A stretch of 64,000 nucleotides of DNA from Actinomycetota bacterium (GTDB taxonomy: Bacteria; Actinomycetota; Acidimicrobiia; Acidimicrobiales; Microtrichaceae): positions 124,001 through 188,000 of the forward strand of contig JADJBW010000001.1 of the NCBI GenBank assembly GCA_016703525.1. The letters run 5' to 3'. Below are positions 36,857 through 47,209 of the stretch, piece after piece; within the stretch, counting starts at the first letter, position 1, and the number at the start of each line of letters is the position of its first letter. A program made the translations under genes and the position numbers. The notes beneath the pieces were generated by a model. That model saw only the letters and a list, made by a program, of their open reading frames with translations. It did not search any database and was not told where the DNA came from.

Positions 36857-36876
36857 GCGCCGCGCCGCGCCGCGCC
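36857..36876. repeat. GCGCC pentanucleotide tandem repeat
   Basis: Four exact GCGCC units lie in the leader of the PaaX-type gene, 40-60 bp before its start codon. Such a tract can change length by slippage and alter spacing. The change would not affect coding frame here. Confidence 0.8.
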
Positions 36877-36916
36877 GCCTCGCCCACGCAGACGCGACGT
36901 CGATGAGGACCGGAAC

Positions 36917-37705
36917 GTGACCAACCAGACCATCGACATCGGACCGCTCCGTCCGCTCGACGCGAGGTCGGTCGTGCTTTCGACACTCCTTGGCACCGAC
37001 CCGCCACGCATGCCGGTGGCGCGGCTGGTGCGCGCGGGCGAGATCTTCGGTCTGCGCCCGGGCACGGTTCGCACCGCGCTGACGCGGATGGTGCAGCGGG
37101 GCGAGCTTCGGGTGGACGAACAGCGCCGCTACCGCCTCGACGGAGCGCTCCTCGATCGCCAGGTGCGACAGTCGGCGAGCGTGCACGCGTCGACGCTCGA
37201 CTGGGACGGGCGGTGGCGCGTCGGCGTGGTGACCGCATCGACCCGCGACGCGCTCGATCGGCGGCGACTCCGCGGCGCGCTCACGGCGCTGCGATTCGCC
37301 GAGCAGCGCGAAGGCGTGTGGACTCGCCCCGACAACCTGGCGAGCGGCGCCCCGGCAGCGGTCGCGATCGCGGACAACCAGTGCTACTGGTACGACGCCC
37401 ATCCGATGGGCGACGATGCCGAACTGGCCGCCGCGCTGTGGGATCTCGACGAATGGGCGACCCAGGCCACACGGCTTCGCCGGGCGATGGCTGCGCTCGC
37501 CGGCCGTCTCGAGGCCGGCGATCAGCCGGCGCTTGCCGACGGATTCGTGCTGTCGGCCGCCGTGTTGCGCCACCTCCAGGCAGACCCGTTGTTGCCGCGG
37601 GAGCTGTTGCCACGCACCTGGCCCGGGGCGTCGATGCGCCGCGAGTACGCGGACTTCGACGCCGGCTACCGGGAATCGCTCGCGATCTGGTTCAGAATGG
37701 AGTGA
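36917..37705 (+). CDS. PaaX-family transcriptional regulator
   Basis: The 262-aa protein has an N-terminal winged helix (about 15-70; SVVLSTLLGTDPPRMPVARLVRAGEIFGLRPGTVRTALTRMV) and a C-terminal PaaX-type effector region. PaaX represses phenylacetate catabolism in Escherichia coli by sensing phenylacetyl-CoA; no paa genes are nearby, so the ligand here is unknown, possibly an acyl-CoA given the adjacent desaturase. The GTG at 36917 was chosen with GAGGACC just upstream. Its stop overlaps the ATG of the MBL gene (TGATG). Confidence 0.85.
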   Translation: MTNQTIDIGPLRPLDARSVVLSTLLGTDPPRMPVARLVRAGEIFGLRPGTVRTALTRMVQRGELRVDEQRRYRLDGALLDRQVRQSASVHASTLDWDGRWRVGVVTASTRDALDRRRLRGALTALRFAEQREGVWTRPDNLASGAPAAVAIADNQCYWYDAHPMGDDAELAAALWDLDEWATQATRLRRAMAALAGRLEAGDQPALADGFVLSAAVLRHLQADPLLPRELLPRTWPGASMRREYADFDAGYRESLAIWFRME

Positions 37706-38416
37706 TGTCCGACCGCCTGTACTTCCGCCAACTCCTCGCCGGACGCGACTTCGCCCGCACCGACGGGATCGCCAGGCAGATGGTGAACTTCAGCTACCTG
37801 ATCGGCGACACCGTGACCCGCGAGTGCGTGGTGGTGGATCCGGCCTACGACATCGCCGGGCTCGCAGCGATCGCCGCCGCTGACGACATGACCCTCACCG
37901 GTGCGCTCGTCACCCACTACCACCCCGACCACTGCGGGGGCGACATGATGGGCTTCCACATCGAAGGGGTCGAGACCCTGCTCGAAACGCAGTCGGTGCC
38001 CATTCACTGCCAGGCCGACGAGCTGCCCTGGCTCCTACGCACAAGCGGGTGCTCGGAGACCGACTTCGTGACCCACTCGAGCGGTGAACGGCTCTCGGTC
38101 GGCGACATCGAGATCGAGCTGATCCACACGCCGGGCCATACGCCGGGCAGCCAGTGTTCCCTGGTCGAAGGCCACCTCGTCGCTGGCGACCCTGTTCTTG
38201 GAGGGGTGCGGGCGAACCGACCTGCCCGGCGGCGACCCCGAGCAGCTCTACCTCAGCCTCACCCAGCGCCTCGCCAAGGTTCCGGATCGGGCGGTGCTGT
38301 ACCCCGGCCATCTCTACTCGGCGCTGCCCTCGGCATCGATGGCCGACACCCGCCGCGACAACTACGTGTTCCGCCCCTCGTCGGTGGAGCAATGGATGGC
38401 GATGTTCGGTGGGTGA
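37705..38416 (+). CDS. MBL-fold metallo-hydrolase, frame broken by a 2-nt loss
   Basis: The ATG frame gives a metallo-beta-lactamase-fold protein with THYHPDHCGGD (His71, His73, Asp75, His76) and HTPGHTPGSQC, then goes out of frame after VAGD. The adjacent frame continues LEGCGRTDLPGGDPEQLYLS to GHLYSALPSASMADTRRDN and a TGA at 38416. Family proteins read GDTLFLEGCGRTDLPGG at this point, so one AC of an ACAC dinucleotide repeat is probably missing at about 38188-38191. Restored length is 237 aa, similar to glyoxalase II or persulfide dioxygenase-like enzymes. The gene is coupled to PaaX upstream and overlaps the transporter downstream. Confidence 0.78.
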
Positions 38417-39524
38417 GTCGCACGCCGATCCCGGTTGGTGGGATCGGCCTCGTCCGCCGCGCTGGCTCCCGCGGGCGCTGATCGAGCTCGGCCTCGCCGT
38501 GGCCGCGTTCCTCACCATTCAGGCGTTGTTCGTCAAGCTCTCGAGCCTGCTGGTCACGCTGCTCGTGTCGCTGTTTCTCTCGTTCGCGATCGAGCCGGCG
38601 GTCGATTGGCTGGAGGATCGGGGATGGCGTCGCGGCCGCGCAACCGGACTGGTCTTCCTCGGCGTGGTCGTCACCTCCACCCTGCTGGTCTGGGTCATGG
38701 TCGACCTGGTGGTGCAGCAGGTTCGCATCCTCCTCGATGACGCGCCGGGCCTGATCCGCAACGCCACCAACTGGCTCAACCGTCGCTTCGACGCGCACAT
38801 CACGACCGACTCGATCGTCGAGAAGCTCAACGAGTACCAGGGCCAGGTGGCCACCACGGCCGGTGATCTCGGAGGACGAGTCCTGTCGGTCACCAACTCG
38901 GTTGTGGGAGCGGTCTTCCAGCTGTTCACGATCGGCCTGTTCTCCTTCTATCTGGTGGCCGACGGGCCGCGGTTGCGTCGCTCGATCTGTTCGGTGCTCC
39001 CGCCGACCCGCCAGCGGATGGTGATGGACCTCTGGGAGCTGGCGATTCGGAAGACGGGCGGCTACCTGTACTCGCGGCTCGTGCTGGCGACCTTCTCGTC
39101 GATCGCCTCGTGGGTCGCGTTCTCGCTGATCGGTGTCCCGTCGCCCCTTGCCCTCGCCCTGTGGTTGGGTGTGGTGTCGCAGTTCGTGCCCGTGATCGGC
39201 ACCTACATCGGTGGTGCCCTCCCGGCATTGATCGCACTGCTCGACGAGCCGACCAACGCGTTATGGGTGCTGGGTTTCCTGGTGATCTATCAGCAGCTCG
39301 AGAACTACGTGCTGGCCCCGCGCATCACCGCCGCGACCATGGCGATCCACCCCGCGGTGGCGTTCGGCGCAGCGATCGCCGGAGCGGGCGCCATCGGGCC
39401 TGTGGGCGCTCTGCTCGCCCTGCCCGCCGCGGCCATCATCCAGGCGTTCGTCTCGTCGTACATCGAGCGGCACGAGGTGGTCGATTTCGACGACGAGGGC
39501 GACGAACTCGCTGCCGATCCGTGA
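38409..39524 (+). CDS. AI-2E family transporter (TqsA/PerM-like membrane protein)
   Basis: The 371-aa membrane protein has about seven helices and the AI-2E (UPF0118) pattern: PRALIELGLAVAAFLTIQALF, SLFLSFAIEPAVDWLEDRGWRRGRATGLVF, YLYSRLVLATFSSIASWVAFSLIGVPSPLALALWLGVVSQFVPVIG, and VIYQQLENYVLAPRI. The family is named for an Escherichia coli protein affecting autoinducer-2, but most members are thought to be ion or small-molecule transporters. The GTG at 38409 overlaps the MBL stop. A short acidic tail ends the protein. Confidence 0.88.
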   Translation: MGESHADPGWWDRPRPPRWLPRALIELGLAVAAFLTIQALFVKLSSLLVTLLVSLFLSFAIEPAVDWLEDRGWRRGRATGLVFLGVVVTSTLLVWVMVDLVVQQVRILLDDAPGLIRNATNWLNRRFDAHITTDSIVEKLNEYQGQVATTAGDLGGRVLSVTNSVVGAVFQLFTIGLFSFYLVADGPRLRRSICSVLPPTRQRMVMDLWELAIRKTGGYLYSRLVLATFSSIASWVAFSLIGVPSPLALALWLGVVSQFVPVIGTYIGGALPALIALLDEPTNALWVLGFLVIYQQLENYVLAPRITAATMAIHPAVAFGAAIAGAGAIGPVGALLALPAAAIIQAFVSSYIERHEVVDFDDEGDELAADP

Positions 39525-39602
39525 TCCGGCGGAGTGCGGACTGGGCCGGTGTGGCGCGGCGCGGTGCGGGCGGGGCCCGCCCCCGAGACGCCCACCTCCC
39601 GT

Positions 39603-39653
39603 CGAACTGGGCCGGATTGCGTACCGATAGCGTCGGTGGATCGGCCCAGTTCG
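39603..39653. repeat. 51-bp nested-hairpin repeat, copy A
   Basis: The unit begins CGAACTGGGCCG and ends CGGCCCAGTTCG, a perfect 12-bp inverted repeat. Inside, ACCGA and TCGGT form a second short stem. The end ATCGGCCCAGTTCGG and flank TGTTGGGC are identical to copy B. It sits in the 226-bp gap after the AI-2E transporter gene; a left half-unit (GGACTGGGCCGG, 39537-39549) precedes it. Confidence 0.85.
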
Positions 39654-39676
39654 GTGTTGGGCGTGCGGCGGAGTGC

Positions 39677-39727
39677 GGAACTGGGCCGGTTTACGTGCGC
39701 TGAGGGTCGGTGGATCGGCCCAGTTCG
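39677..39727. repeat. 51-bp nested-hairpin repeat, copy B
   Basis: Same outer arms as copy A (GAACTGGGCCG and CGGCCCAGTTC), starting 74 bp after it. The inner part differs (TTTACGTGCGCTGAGG) and lacks the inner ACCGA stem, while GGTCGGTGGATCGGCCCAG is conserved. It separates the AI-2E gene from the convergent GAF gene. Confidence 0.85.
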
Positions 39728-39750
39728 GTGTTGGGCGGGGGGAGCGGCGG

Positions 39751-40383
39751 CTACGTCCACCACTCCACGGTGGCGAGTGCGTGCTCACCCCACTCGGTGA
39801 GCTTGCCGGCCGACTCGCTCGGCCAGCGCGAACGCGCGGCCGACCAGTAGCAGCACAGCGAGCCGCGATCACGGTTCTGGCCTTGGAGGGGCAGGTGCAC
39901 GGCCGACGCGAAACCGAGCGTCCCGATGGTTGCCCCGTCGGTGTTCACCGGGAGCGGGTCGGCGTTGCGCACGAACACGTACTCGGTGGCACGAACGTTG
40001 CCGAGCGACCACGGAAACCACGTGAGCGGAGCCCGCGTCGGTGCCGGATTCCCGGTCGGCGCGGCCGCGTACCCGAGGGCCGCCCACCACGCCTGCAGCT
40101 CGACGTGGCCGGGCGTCGCCAGGTACAGCTCGACTCGCTGCGCCCCAAGTTCCACGCCGATTCGGGCGAGCAATCCCGCGACCAGCGGCTCGGCGGACTC
40201 AACACCGAATCCGTCGGCGGGCTCTCCCCGAACCCCGGCATGAGAAGGCGCACCGTCGGACACGACCGAACCCAACCCGGCGCGGCCGGACGGCGGTGCC
40301 ACGTGAATCGTGCGCGCTTCCGCATCGGCGTGCGCGCGAGCCGAGGCTGAGGGAGTCGGGCGGGAGTGCGTCGGGCGAACCAT
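39751..40383 (-). CDS. GAF-like domain protein
   Basis: The 210-aa product has a disordered, Ser/Arg/Ala-rich first 60 residues and a GAF-like sensory domain after them: PLVAGLLARIGVELGAQRVELYLATP, TEYVFVRNADPLPVN, TLGFASAVHLPLQ and a DRGSLCCYWSA strand, ending with the helix ESAGKLTEWGEHALATVEW. GAF domains bind small ligands or detect redox state. The start is uncertain: ATGs at 40383 and 40395 are both possible and neither has a good ribosome binding site. It is the last gene of a minus-strand group with DoxX, a membrane protein and a thioredoxin. Confidence 0.6.
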   Translation of the reverse strand: MVRPTHSRPTPSASARAHADAEARTIHVAPPSGRAGLGSVVSDGAPSHAGVRGEPADGFGVESAEPLVAGLLARIGVELGAQRVELYLATPGHVELQAWWAALGYAAAPTGNPAPTRAPLTWFPWSLGNVRATEYVFVRNADPLPVNTDGATIGTLGFASAVHLPLQGQNRDRGSLCCYWSAARSRWPSESAGKLTEWGEHALATVEWWT

Positions 40384-40430
40384 CGCCCAGTGCATCGGCC
40401 GGGCGCGGATCGAGCCTGAGTGAAACCTCC

Positions 40431-40534
40431 CGATCCGAACTGGGGCAGCCATCCCTGGCCCGGCGGTCGGCCTCGTGTAGCTGCCGAGTTCCGATTCGAA
40501 CTGGGACGGTTATCCCTGGCTCGCCGGCGGTCGG
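40431..40534. repeat. Imperfect direct repeat, duplicated 3-prime end of the DoxX gene
   Basis: CGATTCGAACTGGGACGG and ATCCCTGGCTCGCC-GGCGGTCGG at 40492-40534 encode the last residues of DoxX; a diverged copy is at 40431-40470 (CGATCCGAACTGGGGCAG, ATCCCTGGC, CGGCGGTCGG). The copies are 61 bp apart. Both contain GAACTGGG, also the left arm of the hairpin repeat. Confidence 0.6.
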
Positions 40535-41022
40535 TAGAAGACGGCCAGCTGCCCGATGGATGCCGCCACGCCGAGGCCGGCCGAGATGGCGAGGCCACGC
40601 CACCCGGCGAGGTCGTCAACGATGCCGGCCGCGTGATCGATCGACCATTCGCCCGGGCCCAACATCGCGATGCCCACGGCCACGATCGACAGGATGAAGT
40701 TGTATTCCCACCCCGACGCGACGATGAAGAACCCCTTGCCGCGGTGAACGGTGTAGCCGGCGACGACCATCAGACCGACGATGCCGGCGGCGGCGAGCGG
40801 GGTGAGGAGGCCGACAGCCATCATCAGCCCGGCACCTGTCTCGGTCGACGCCGCGAGCACAGCGTGGAGCTTGCCGGGCCGCATGCCCATCGAGTCGAAC
40901 CACCCCGCGGTGCCCGGGATCTTGCCGCCACGGAAGAACTTTCCGTAGCCGTGTGCGGCGATCGTGAGTCCGAGACAGACTCGAAGGATCAGCAGTGCGG
41001 TGTTGAAGGTCGTGGCACTCAT
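40510..41022 (-). CDS. DoxX-family membrane protein
   Basis: The 170-aa protein has four membrane helices and the DoxX pattern: LLILRVCLGLTIAAHGYGKFFRGGKIPGTAGWFDSMGM, ETGAGLMMAVGLLTPLAAAGIVGLMVVAGYTVHR, and a conserved WEYNFILSIVAVGIAMLGPGEWSIDH. DoxX proteins are subunits of archaeal thiosulfate:quinone oxidoreductase and, in mycobacteria, part of a membrane oxidoreductase complex with SseA and SodA. Neighbouring thioredoxin genes suggest a redox function. The ATG at 41022 was used. Confidence 0.88.
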   Translation of the reverse strand: MSATTFNTALLILRVCLGLTIAAHGYGKFFRGGKIPGTAGWFDSMGMRPGKLHAVLAASTETGAGLMMAVGLLTPLAAAGIVGLMVVAGYTVHRGKGFFIVASGWEYNFILSIVAVGIAMLGPGEWSIDHAAGIVDDLAGWRGLAISAGLGVAASIGQLAVFYRPPASQG

Positions 41023-41069
41023 GGCGGTCCACCTTCCCGTGGTCGGTCAGCCCGTGAGGAAGGGCGAGC

Positions 41070-41813
41070 CTACTGCGCTGCGGGCATCCCCGGCCCTGGT
41101 CCCGGTTGGTTCTTGACCGCTCGACGGGTGCCGAGGTTGATGAGTCCAGCGACCGCCGCGATTCCCACGGCCAGGTCGGGCCACCAGGCTGCGCGACCCG
41201 ACGGCGCCGGGATCGCCGCACCCATCACCAGACGCGCGGCGGCCACCAGCGCGAGGCCGGTGAGCAACGATCGGCCCGCGGCCTCCCGCGCGCTCCCGCG
41301 ACGAGTCGCCGGGCGCGACGACCACCAGAGCGTCGCCGCCACCACGATCGCTCCGCACAGGAGCCCCATCGGCAGCACGCGGCTCGACAACCCCTCGGGC
41401 ACCAGACCGATCGCCGCACGCGGGCCGGGACACCCGTCGCGTATGAGACACGTTGCGTGCATGAGCCCCCAACTCATCACCAGGTACGGAACGGCTGCGG
41501 CGGCCATCGGCAGCCACGTGGCCAGCCCGCCGCGACGGCGCGCCATGGCCCATGAGCCCGCAATGCCGACCAACACCGCAGGCCAGAACGCAAGGCCCGA
41601 CCGCACCGACAGGACCTCGAGGGGCGCGGTCAGGCCGCTCGGGTGATCGACCGCAAGCCATAGCAGGCGTCCCGCGAACACCCCGGCGAGAACAGCACCG
41701 CTGGTGGGCGCCCACACGCCTTCGGGGAGCCGGTCGGCGGCCCAACGCTTGGCGACGAGCGTTGGGACGATCACGGCGAGCAGGACCGAGACGCCCAATC
41801 GGAAATCGATCAC
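41070..41813 (-). CDS. Lgt-like polytopic membrane protein
   Basis: The 247-aa protein has about seven membrane helices. One stretch (VLSVRSGLAFWPAVLVGIAGSWAMARRRGGL) and the position of GVFAGRLLWLA resemble prolipoprotein diacylglyceryl transferase, but the catalytic HGGLIG-type motif is not conserved, so transferase activity is unlikely. A cysteine pair in HATCLIRDGCPGP faces one side of the membrane and may take electrons from the thioredoxin. The GTG start overlaps the tlpA-like stop (GTGA), so the two proteins are coupled. Confidence 0.6.
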   Translation of the reverse strand: MIDFRLGVSVLLAVIVPTLVAKRWAADRLPEGVWAPTSGAVLAGVFAGRLLWLAVDHPSGLTAPLEVLSVRSGLAFWPAVLVGIAGSWAMARRRGGLATWLPMAAAAVPYLVMSWGLMHATCLIRDGCPGPRAAIGLVPEGLSSRVLPMGLLCGAIVVAATLWWSSRPATRRGSAREAAGRSLLTGLALVAAARLVMGAAIPAPSGRAAWWPDLAVGIAAVAGLINLGTRRAVKNQPGPGPGMPAAQ

Positions 41814-42364
41814 CGATCGATCACCTCGGCGACCATGGCATCGAGGCGCGCCTGGGTGAGGCCGCCGTCGGTGCGACCCCGCAGCACGCCGTCGGCATCG
41901 AAGACGAACGTGGTCGGCATGGCGGTGACGTGCAGTGCGTGCTGGATCGACGACGCGCCGGAATCCTGCAGGTTGGGGTAGTCGAGCCCGAACTCGTCGA
42001 TGAACGCCGACGCCTCGGCACGCGAGCTTCCGGTATGGATGCCGATCACGTCGATATCCGCGTTCCTCGCCGTTCGGCCCAGCATCGGCGCTTCCGCACG
42101 GCACGGCACGCACCAGGACGCCCACACGTTCACCAGCACAGGTCGACCGCGGAACCCGGCGATGATCGCGCCGAGGTCGTCGGCGGTCGCGGACGCGAGC
42201 TGGGCCGCTGGCGGCTTCTTGCCGTCGACGTTCGTCGACAGGTCGATGGTCAGGTCGGTGCCCCCGCACGATGACAGCGCCACCGCGGCGACGAGCACCA
42301 GTATGAGCATGACCCGTCGTGACCCGGTTGGCACCCGGATGAACCTAGCTGAGCGCTCATCCAT
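41810..42364 (-). CDS. TlpA/ResA-type thioredoxin-like lipoprotein
   Basis: The 184-aa protein has a signal sequence with a good lipobox (LSSC, Cys33), a linker and a thioredoxin domain with the active-site pair WCVPC (Cys85 and Cys88), then AMPTTFVFDADGVLRGRTDG including the cis-proline. TlpA/ResA proteins are membrane-tethered thiol reductants used in cytochrome c maturation or other extracytoplasmic disulfide reduction. Start choice is weak: ATG 42364 gives an RR-containing cytoplasmic lead-in, while ATG 42310 is a minimal signal sequence. The upstream bases carry hairpin-repeat copy C. Confidence 0.85.
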   Translation of the reverse strand: MDERSARFIRVPTGSRRVMLILVLVAAVALSSCGGTDLTIDLSTNVDGKKPPAAQLASATADDLGAIIAGFRGRPVLVNVWASWCVPCRAEAPMLGRTARNADIDVIGIHTGSSRAEASAFIDEFGLDYPNLQDSGASSIQHALHVTAMPTTFVFDADGVLRGRTDGGLTQARLDAMVAEVIDR

Positions 42365-42387
42365 CGCTGAGTCCCCGGCGCCCCTTC

Positions 42388-42438
42388 GGAACTGGGCCGG
42401 ATTGTGTACCGATGGGGTCGGTGGATCGGCCCAGTTCG
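42388..42438. repeat. 51-bp nested-hairpin repeat, copy C
   Basis: GGAACTGGGCCG and CGGCCCAGTTCG form the outer stem and ACCGA/TCGGT, around TGGGG, the inner one. It starts 24 bp from the tlpA-like start. The flank CGCCCCTTCGG is also present in copy D, giving a 78-bp tandem period. Confidence 0.88.
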
Positions 42439-42465
42439 GGTTTGGAGTCGGCACGGCGCCCCTTC

Positions 42466-42516
42466 GGAACTGGGCCGGATTGTGTACCGATGGGGTTGGT
42501 GGATCGGCCCAGTTCG
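42466..42516. repeat. 51-bp nested-hairpin repeat, copy D
   Basis: This copy differs from C by very few bases (inner stem ACCGA with TTGGT). It ends 38 bp before the TTG proposed as the start of mutA. The C-D period is 78 bp, exactly 26 codons, and the mutA frame stays open through both copies. Confidence 0.88.
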
Positions 42517-42554
42517 GTGGTGGGTGCGGCGGGGGCCGGTGGCGGCGGTCCTCG

Positions 42555-44329
42555 TTGGCGTGGCCGCTCTACACGCGGGGCGACGTGTCTCCGGTGGACG
42601 AGCTGCCCGGCCAGGCACCGTTCACCCGTGCCCGTCGCGCCGGCGGATCGCCCGAACACGGATGGTCGATCCGAGTGGTCGCGGAACACCCCGACCCGGC
42701 GGCCGCGAACGCAGGAATCCTCGAGGACCTCGAAGGGGGCGCCGCCTCGATCTGGCTCCGCCTGGCCCTCGCCAATGCGCACGGGGTCGACGGCGTTGAG
42801 ATCGCCGATGTGGACGGGCTCGACCGCACGCTCGCCGGTGTGCATCTGGACCTCGCAACGATCGTGCTCGACGCGGGTCAGGACCAAGCGGAGGCGGCCA
42901 GGCTGCTGATCGAGCTGTGGGACCGGCGCTCGGTTGCCGGCGACCAGCGTCAGGCAAACCTGGGCCTCGACCCGTTGCGGACCCTCGTGACGTCGGGTCG
43001 CCTCGATTCGGGGCTCGACACCGCACTGGCTCAGGCCGCCGAACTCGCGGCGCAGACGGTGCAGTGGCCGCACGTGCGAGCCATCGAAGTCGATACCGCG
43101 CCGTGGGTCGACGCGGGAGCGAGCGAAGGTCAGGAACTGGCGATCGCGGTCGCGACCGGCGTCGCCTACCTGCGGGCACTGGTCGCCTCCGGGCTCGCCG
43201 TTGACGATGCCGCCAACCAGATCGGGTTCACGCTCGGCGCTGACGCCGATGTGTTCGCCACCATCGCCAAACTCCGGTCGGCCCGGCGACTCTGGGCCCA
43301 CGCCGTGATGTTGGCCGGGGCCTCCGCCACCTCCGCCGCGCCGCCGTTCTCGGTCCGCACGGCCGGCCGCATGATCACTCGCCGCGACCCGTGGGTGAAC
43401 ATGTTGCGAACCACCGCCGCATGCTTCGCCGCGGGCGTCGCCGGCGCGAGCTCGGTGATCGTCACCCCCTTCGATGATGCGCTCGGACGACCGAGCGACC
43501 ATGGTCGCCGTGTCGCGCGCAACACCCAACTGATCCTGCAGGAAGAGTCCAACCTGGGCCGCGTCATCGATCCGGCGGCCGGGAGCTACTACCTCGAACG
43601 GTTGACCGACGAGCTGACCCGGGTGGCGTGGGGTCGCTTCCAACACATCGAGGCGCTCGGGGGGATCGCAGCCGCTGTGCTCGACGGCAGCCTCGCCGGG
43701 CAGGTGGCGCAAACCAGTGCGGAGCGGGCCGCGAGGATCGCAACGCGTCGCGACCCGATCACCGGTGTGAGCGAGTTCCCGAACCTGGGCGAGTCCCTCC
43801 CCGAGCCGATGCCGCGAAGCAGACGATCGAGTGGCGCACCGCCCGCAGCGGCGACCGTCGTGACCCCGCTTCCCGTCGTCGGGCTGGCCGACGACTTCGA
43901 GGCGCTCCGCTCCGCCTCCGACCGGTTCCTCGCGGCGTCCGGTGCCCGGCCACGCGTGTTCCTCGCCAACCTCGGCCCGGTCGCCGTGCACACCGCTCGG
44001 GCGACGTTCGCCCGCAACTTCCTGGAGGCGGGCGGCATCGAGGCCGTCGACGCCGGCGGGTTCGACGACGACGCGTCGCTGGTCGAGGCCTTCGTCGCGA
44101 GCGGCGCGACCGTCGCGGTGTTGTGCAGTTCCGACGCCGTGTACGCCGATCGCGCCGGCGCCGCGGCCGCAGCCCTGCGCACGGCCGGCGCCGCCCGACT
44201 GCTCCTTGCCGGCCACCCCGGCGAACGACGAGCGGACTACACCGACGCCGGGATCGGCGCGTTCATCCACCTCGGAGTCGACGTGTTGGCGTCGCTTCGC
44301 ACCCTCCACGATCACCTGGGAGTGTCGGC

Positions 44330-44333
<4 letters not shown>
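42555..44333 (+). CDS. mutA: Methylmalonyl-CoA mutase small subunit, N-terminus short or replaced
   Basis: MutA is the non-catalytic partner of MutB in isomerising succinyl-CoA and methylmalonyl-CoA. The 592-aa frame has the mutase barrel (PLYTRGD, LPGQAPFTRARRAGG, GVAYLRALVASGLAVDDAANQIGFTLGADADVFATIAKLRSARRLW, AGSYYLERLTDEL) and a C-terminal cobalamin-domain-like fold lacking the DxHxxG motif, as usual for MutA. Family members carry about 60-70 residues before the PLYT strand; here hairpin repeats C and D occupy that place, and no ATG or GTG lies between them and PLYT. The TTG at 42555 is a guess; ATG 42339 would translate the repeats. It overlaps mutB by ATGA. Confidence 0.82.
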
Positions 44334-46557
<2,224 letters not shown>

Positions 46558-46561
<4 letters not shown>

Positions 46562-47208
46562 GCGGGCCGCGTCGATCCCTGGGCGGACTGGTGCGCAACG
46601 TCGGCCGCCTCGCGTGGTGGACGGTGGCGACCGCTCGGCCCGGGGTGTCCGGCCCGCGGCGCGGGCTGCTCGGTCACTCGAGCACCGTTCGTACGGCGCA
46701 CGGCGGGACCATTCGGATCGGCCGCCGGTTCGTCGGCGATAGCCGCGTGTTCCTGTCGAGCCGCGGTGAGCTCGTGATCGGCGACGACGTGTTCATCAAC
46801 TCCGATTCGCGGGTGATCGCACATCGGTCGGTCGTGATCGGTGATCGCGTGCTCTTCGGCAGTCACGTCTCGGTGCTGGATCACGACCACCACGTCGACG
46901 ACAGCGGCAAGCGACTCGACATCTCGAAGTCGCAGTTCGACATCGCCCCGGTGCGCATCGGGTGCGATGTCTGGCTGGGCGACAAAGTGACCGTCGTGGC
47001 GGGCGTGACCATCGGCGACAACGTGATCGTGGGCGCGAACTCGGTGGTCACGCGAGACATCGAGCCGTGGACCCTCGTCGCCGGCGCGCCTGCGCGGGTG
47101 ATCCGGCGCCTCGGCCCCATGGCGCTCGGAGACGACGGCGCGCCTGTCGGCATGTCCGGTCCCGTCGGCTCTGACGGCCCCGAACGCGGCGCGGGCGACG
47201 CCGACTGA
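46558..47208 (+). CDS. Left-handed beta-helix (hexapeptide) acyltransferase
   Basis: The 216-aa protein has a short N-terminal segment and a hexapeptide-repeat left-handed beta-helix (IGRRFVGDSRVFLSS, VIGDDVFINSDSRVIAHRSVVIGDRVLFG), then a loop with HVSVLDHDHHVDD and VWLGDKVTVVAGVTIGDNVIVGANSVVTRD. This is the pattern of O-acetyltransferases of the CysE/NodL/maltose-acetyltransferase type acting on sugars or polysaccharides. The GTG start overlaps mutB and the stop is one base from meaB, so it is embedded in the mutase operon although no link to propionate metabolism is known. Confidence 0.88.
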
Positions 47209-47209
47209 G

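Noticed and set aside
39603..42516. The hairpin repeats as a CRISPR array
   Set aside because: Only four copies, in two distant pairs, without regular unique spacers and without cas genes.
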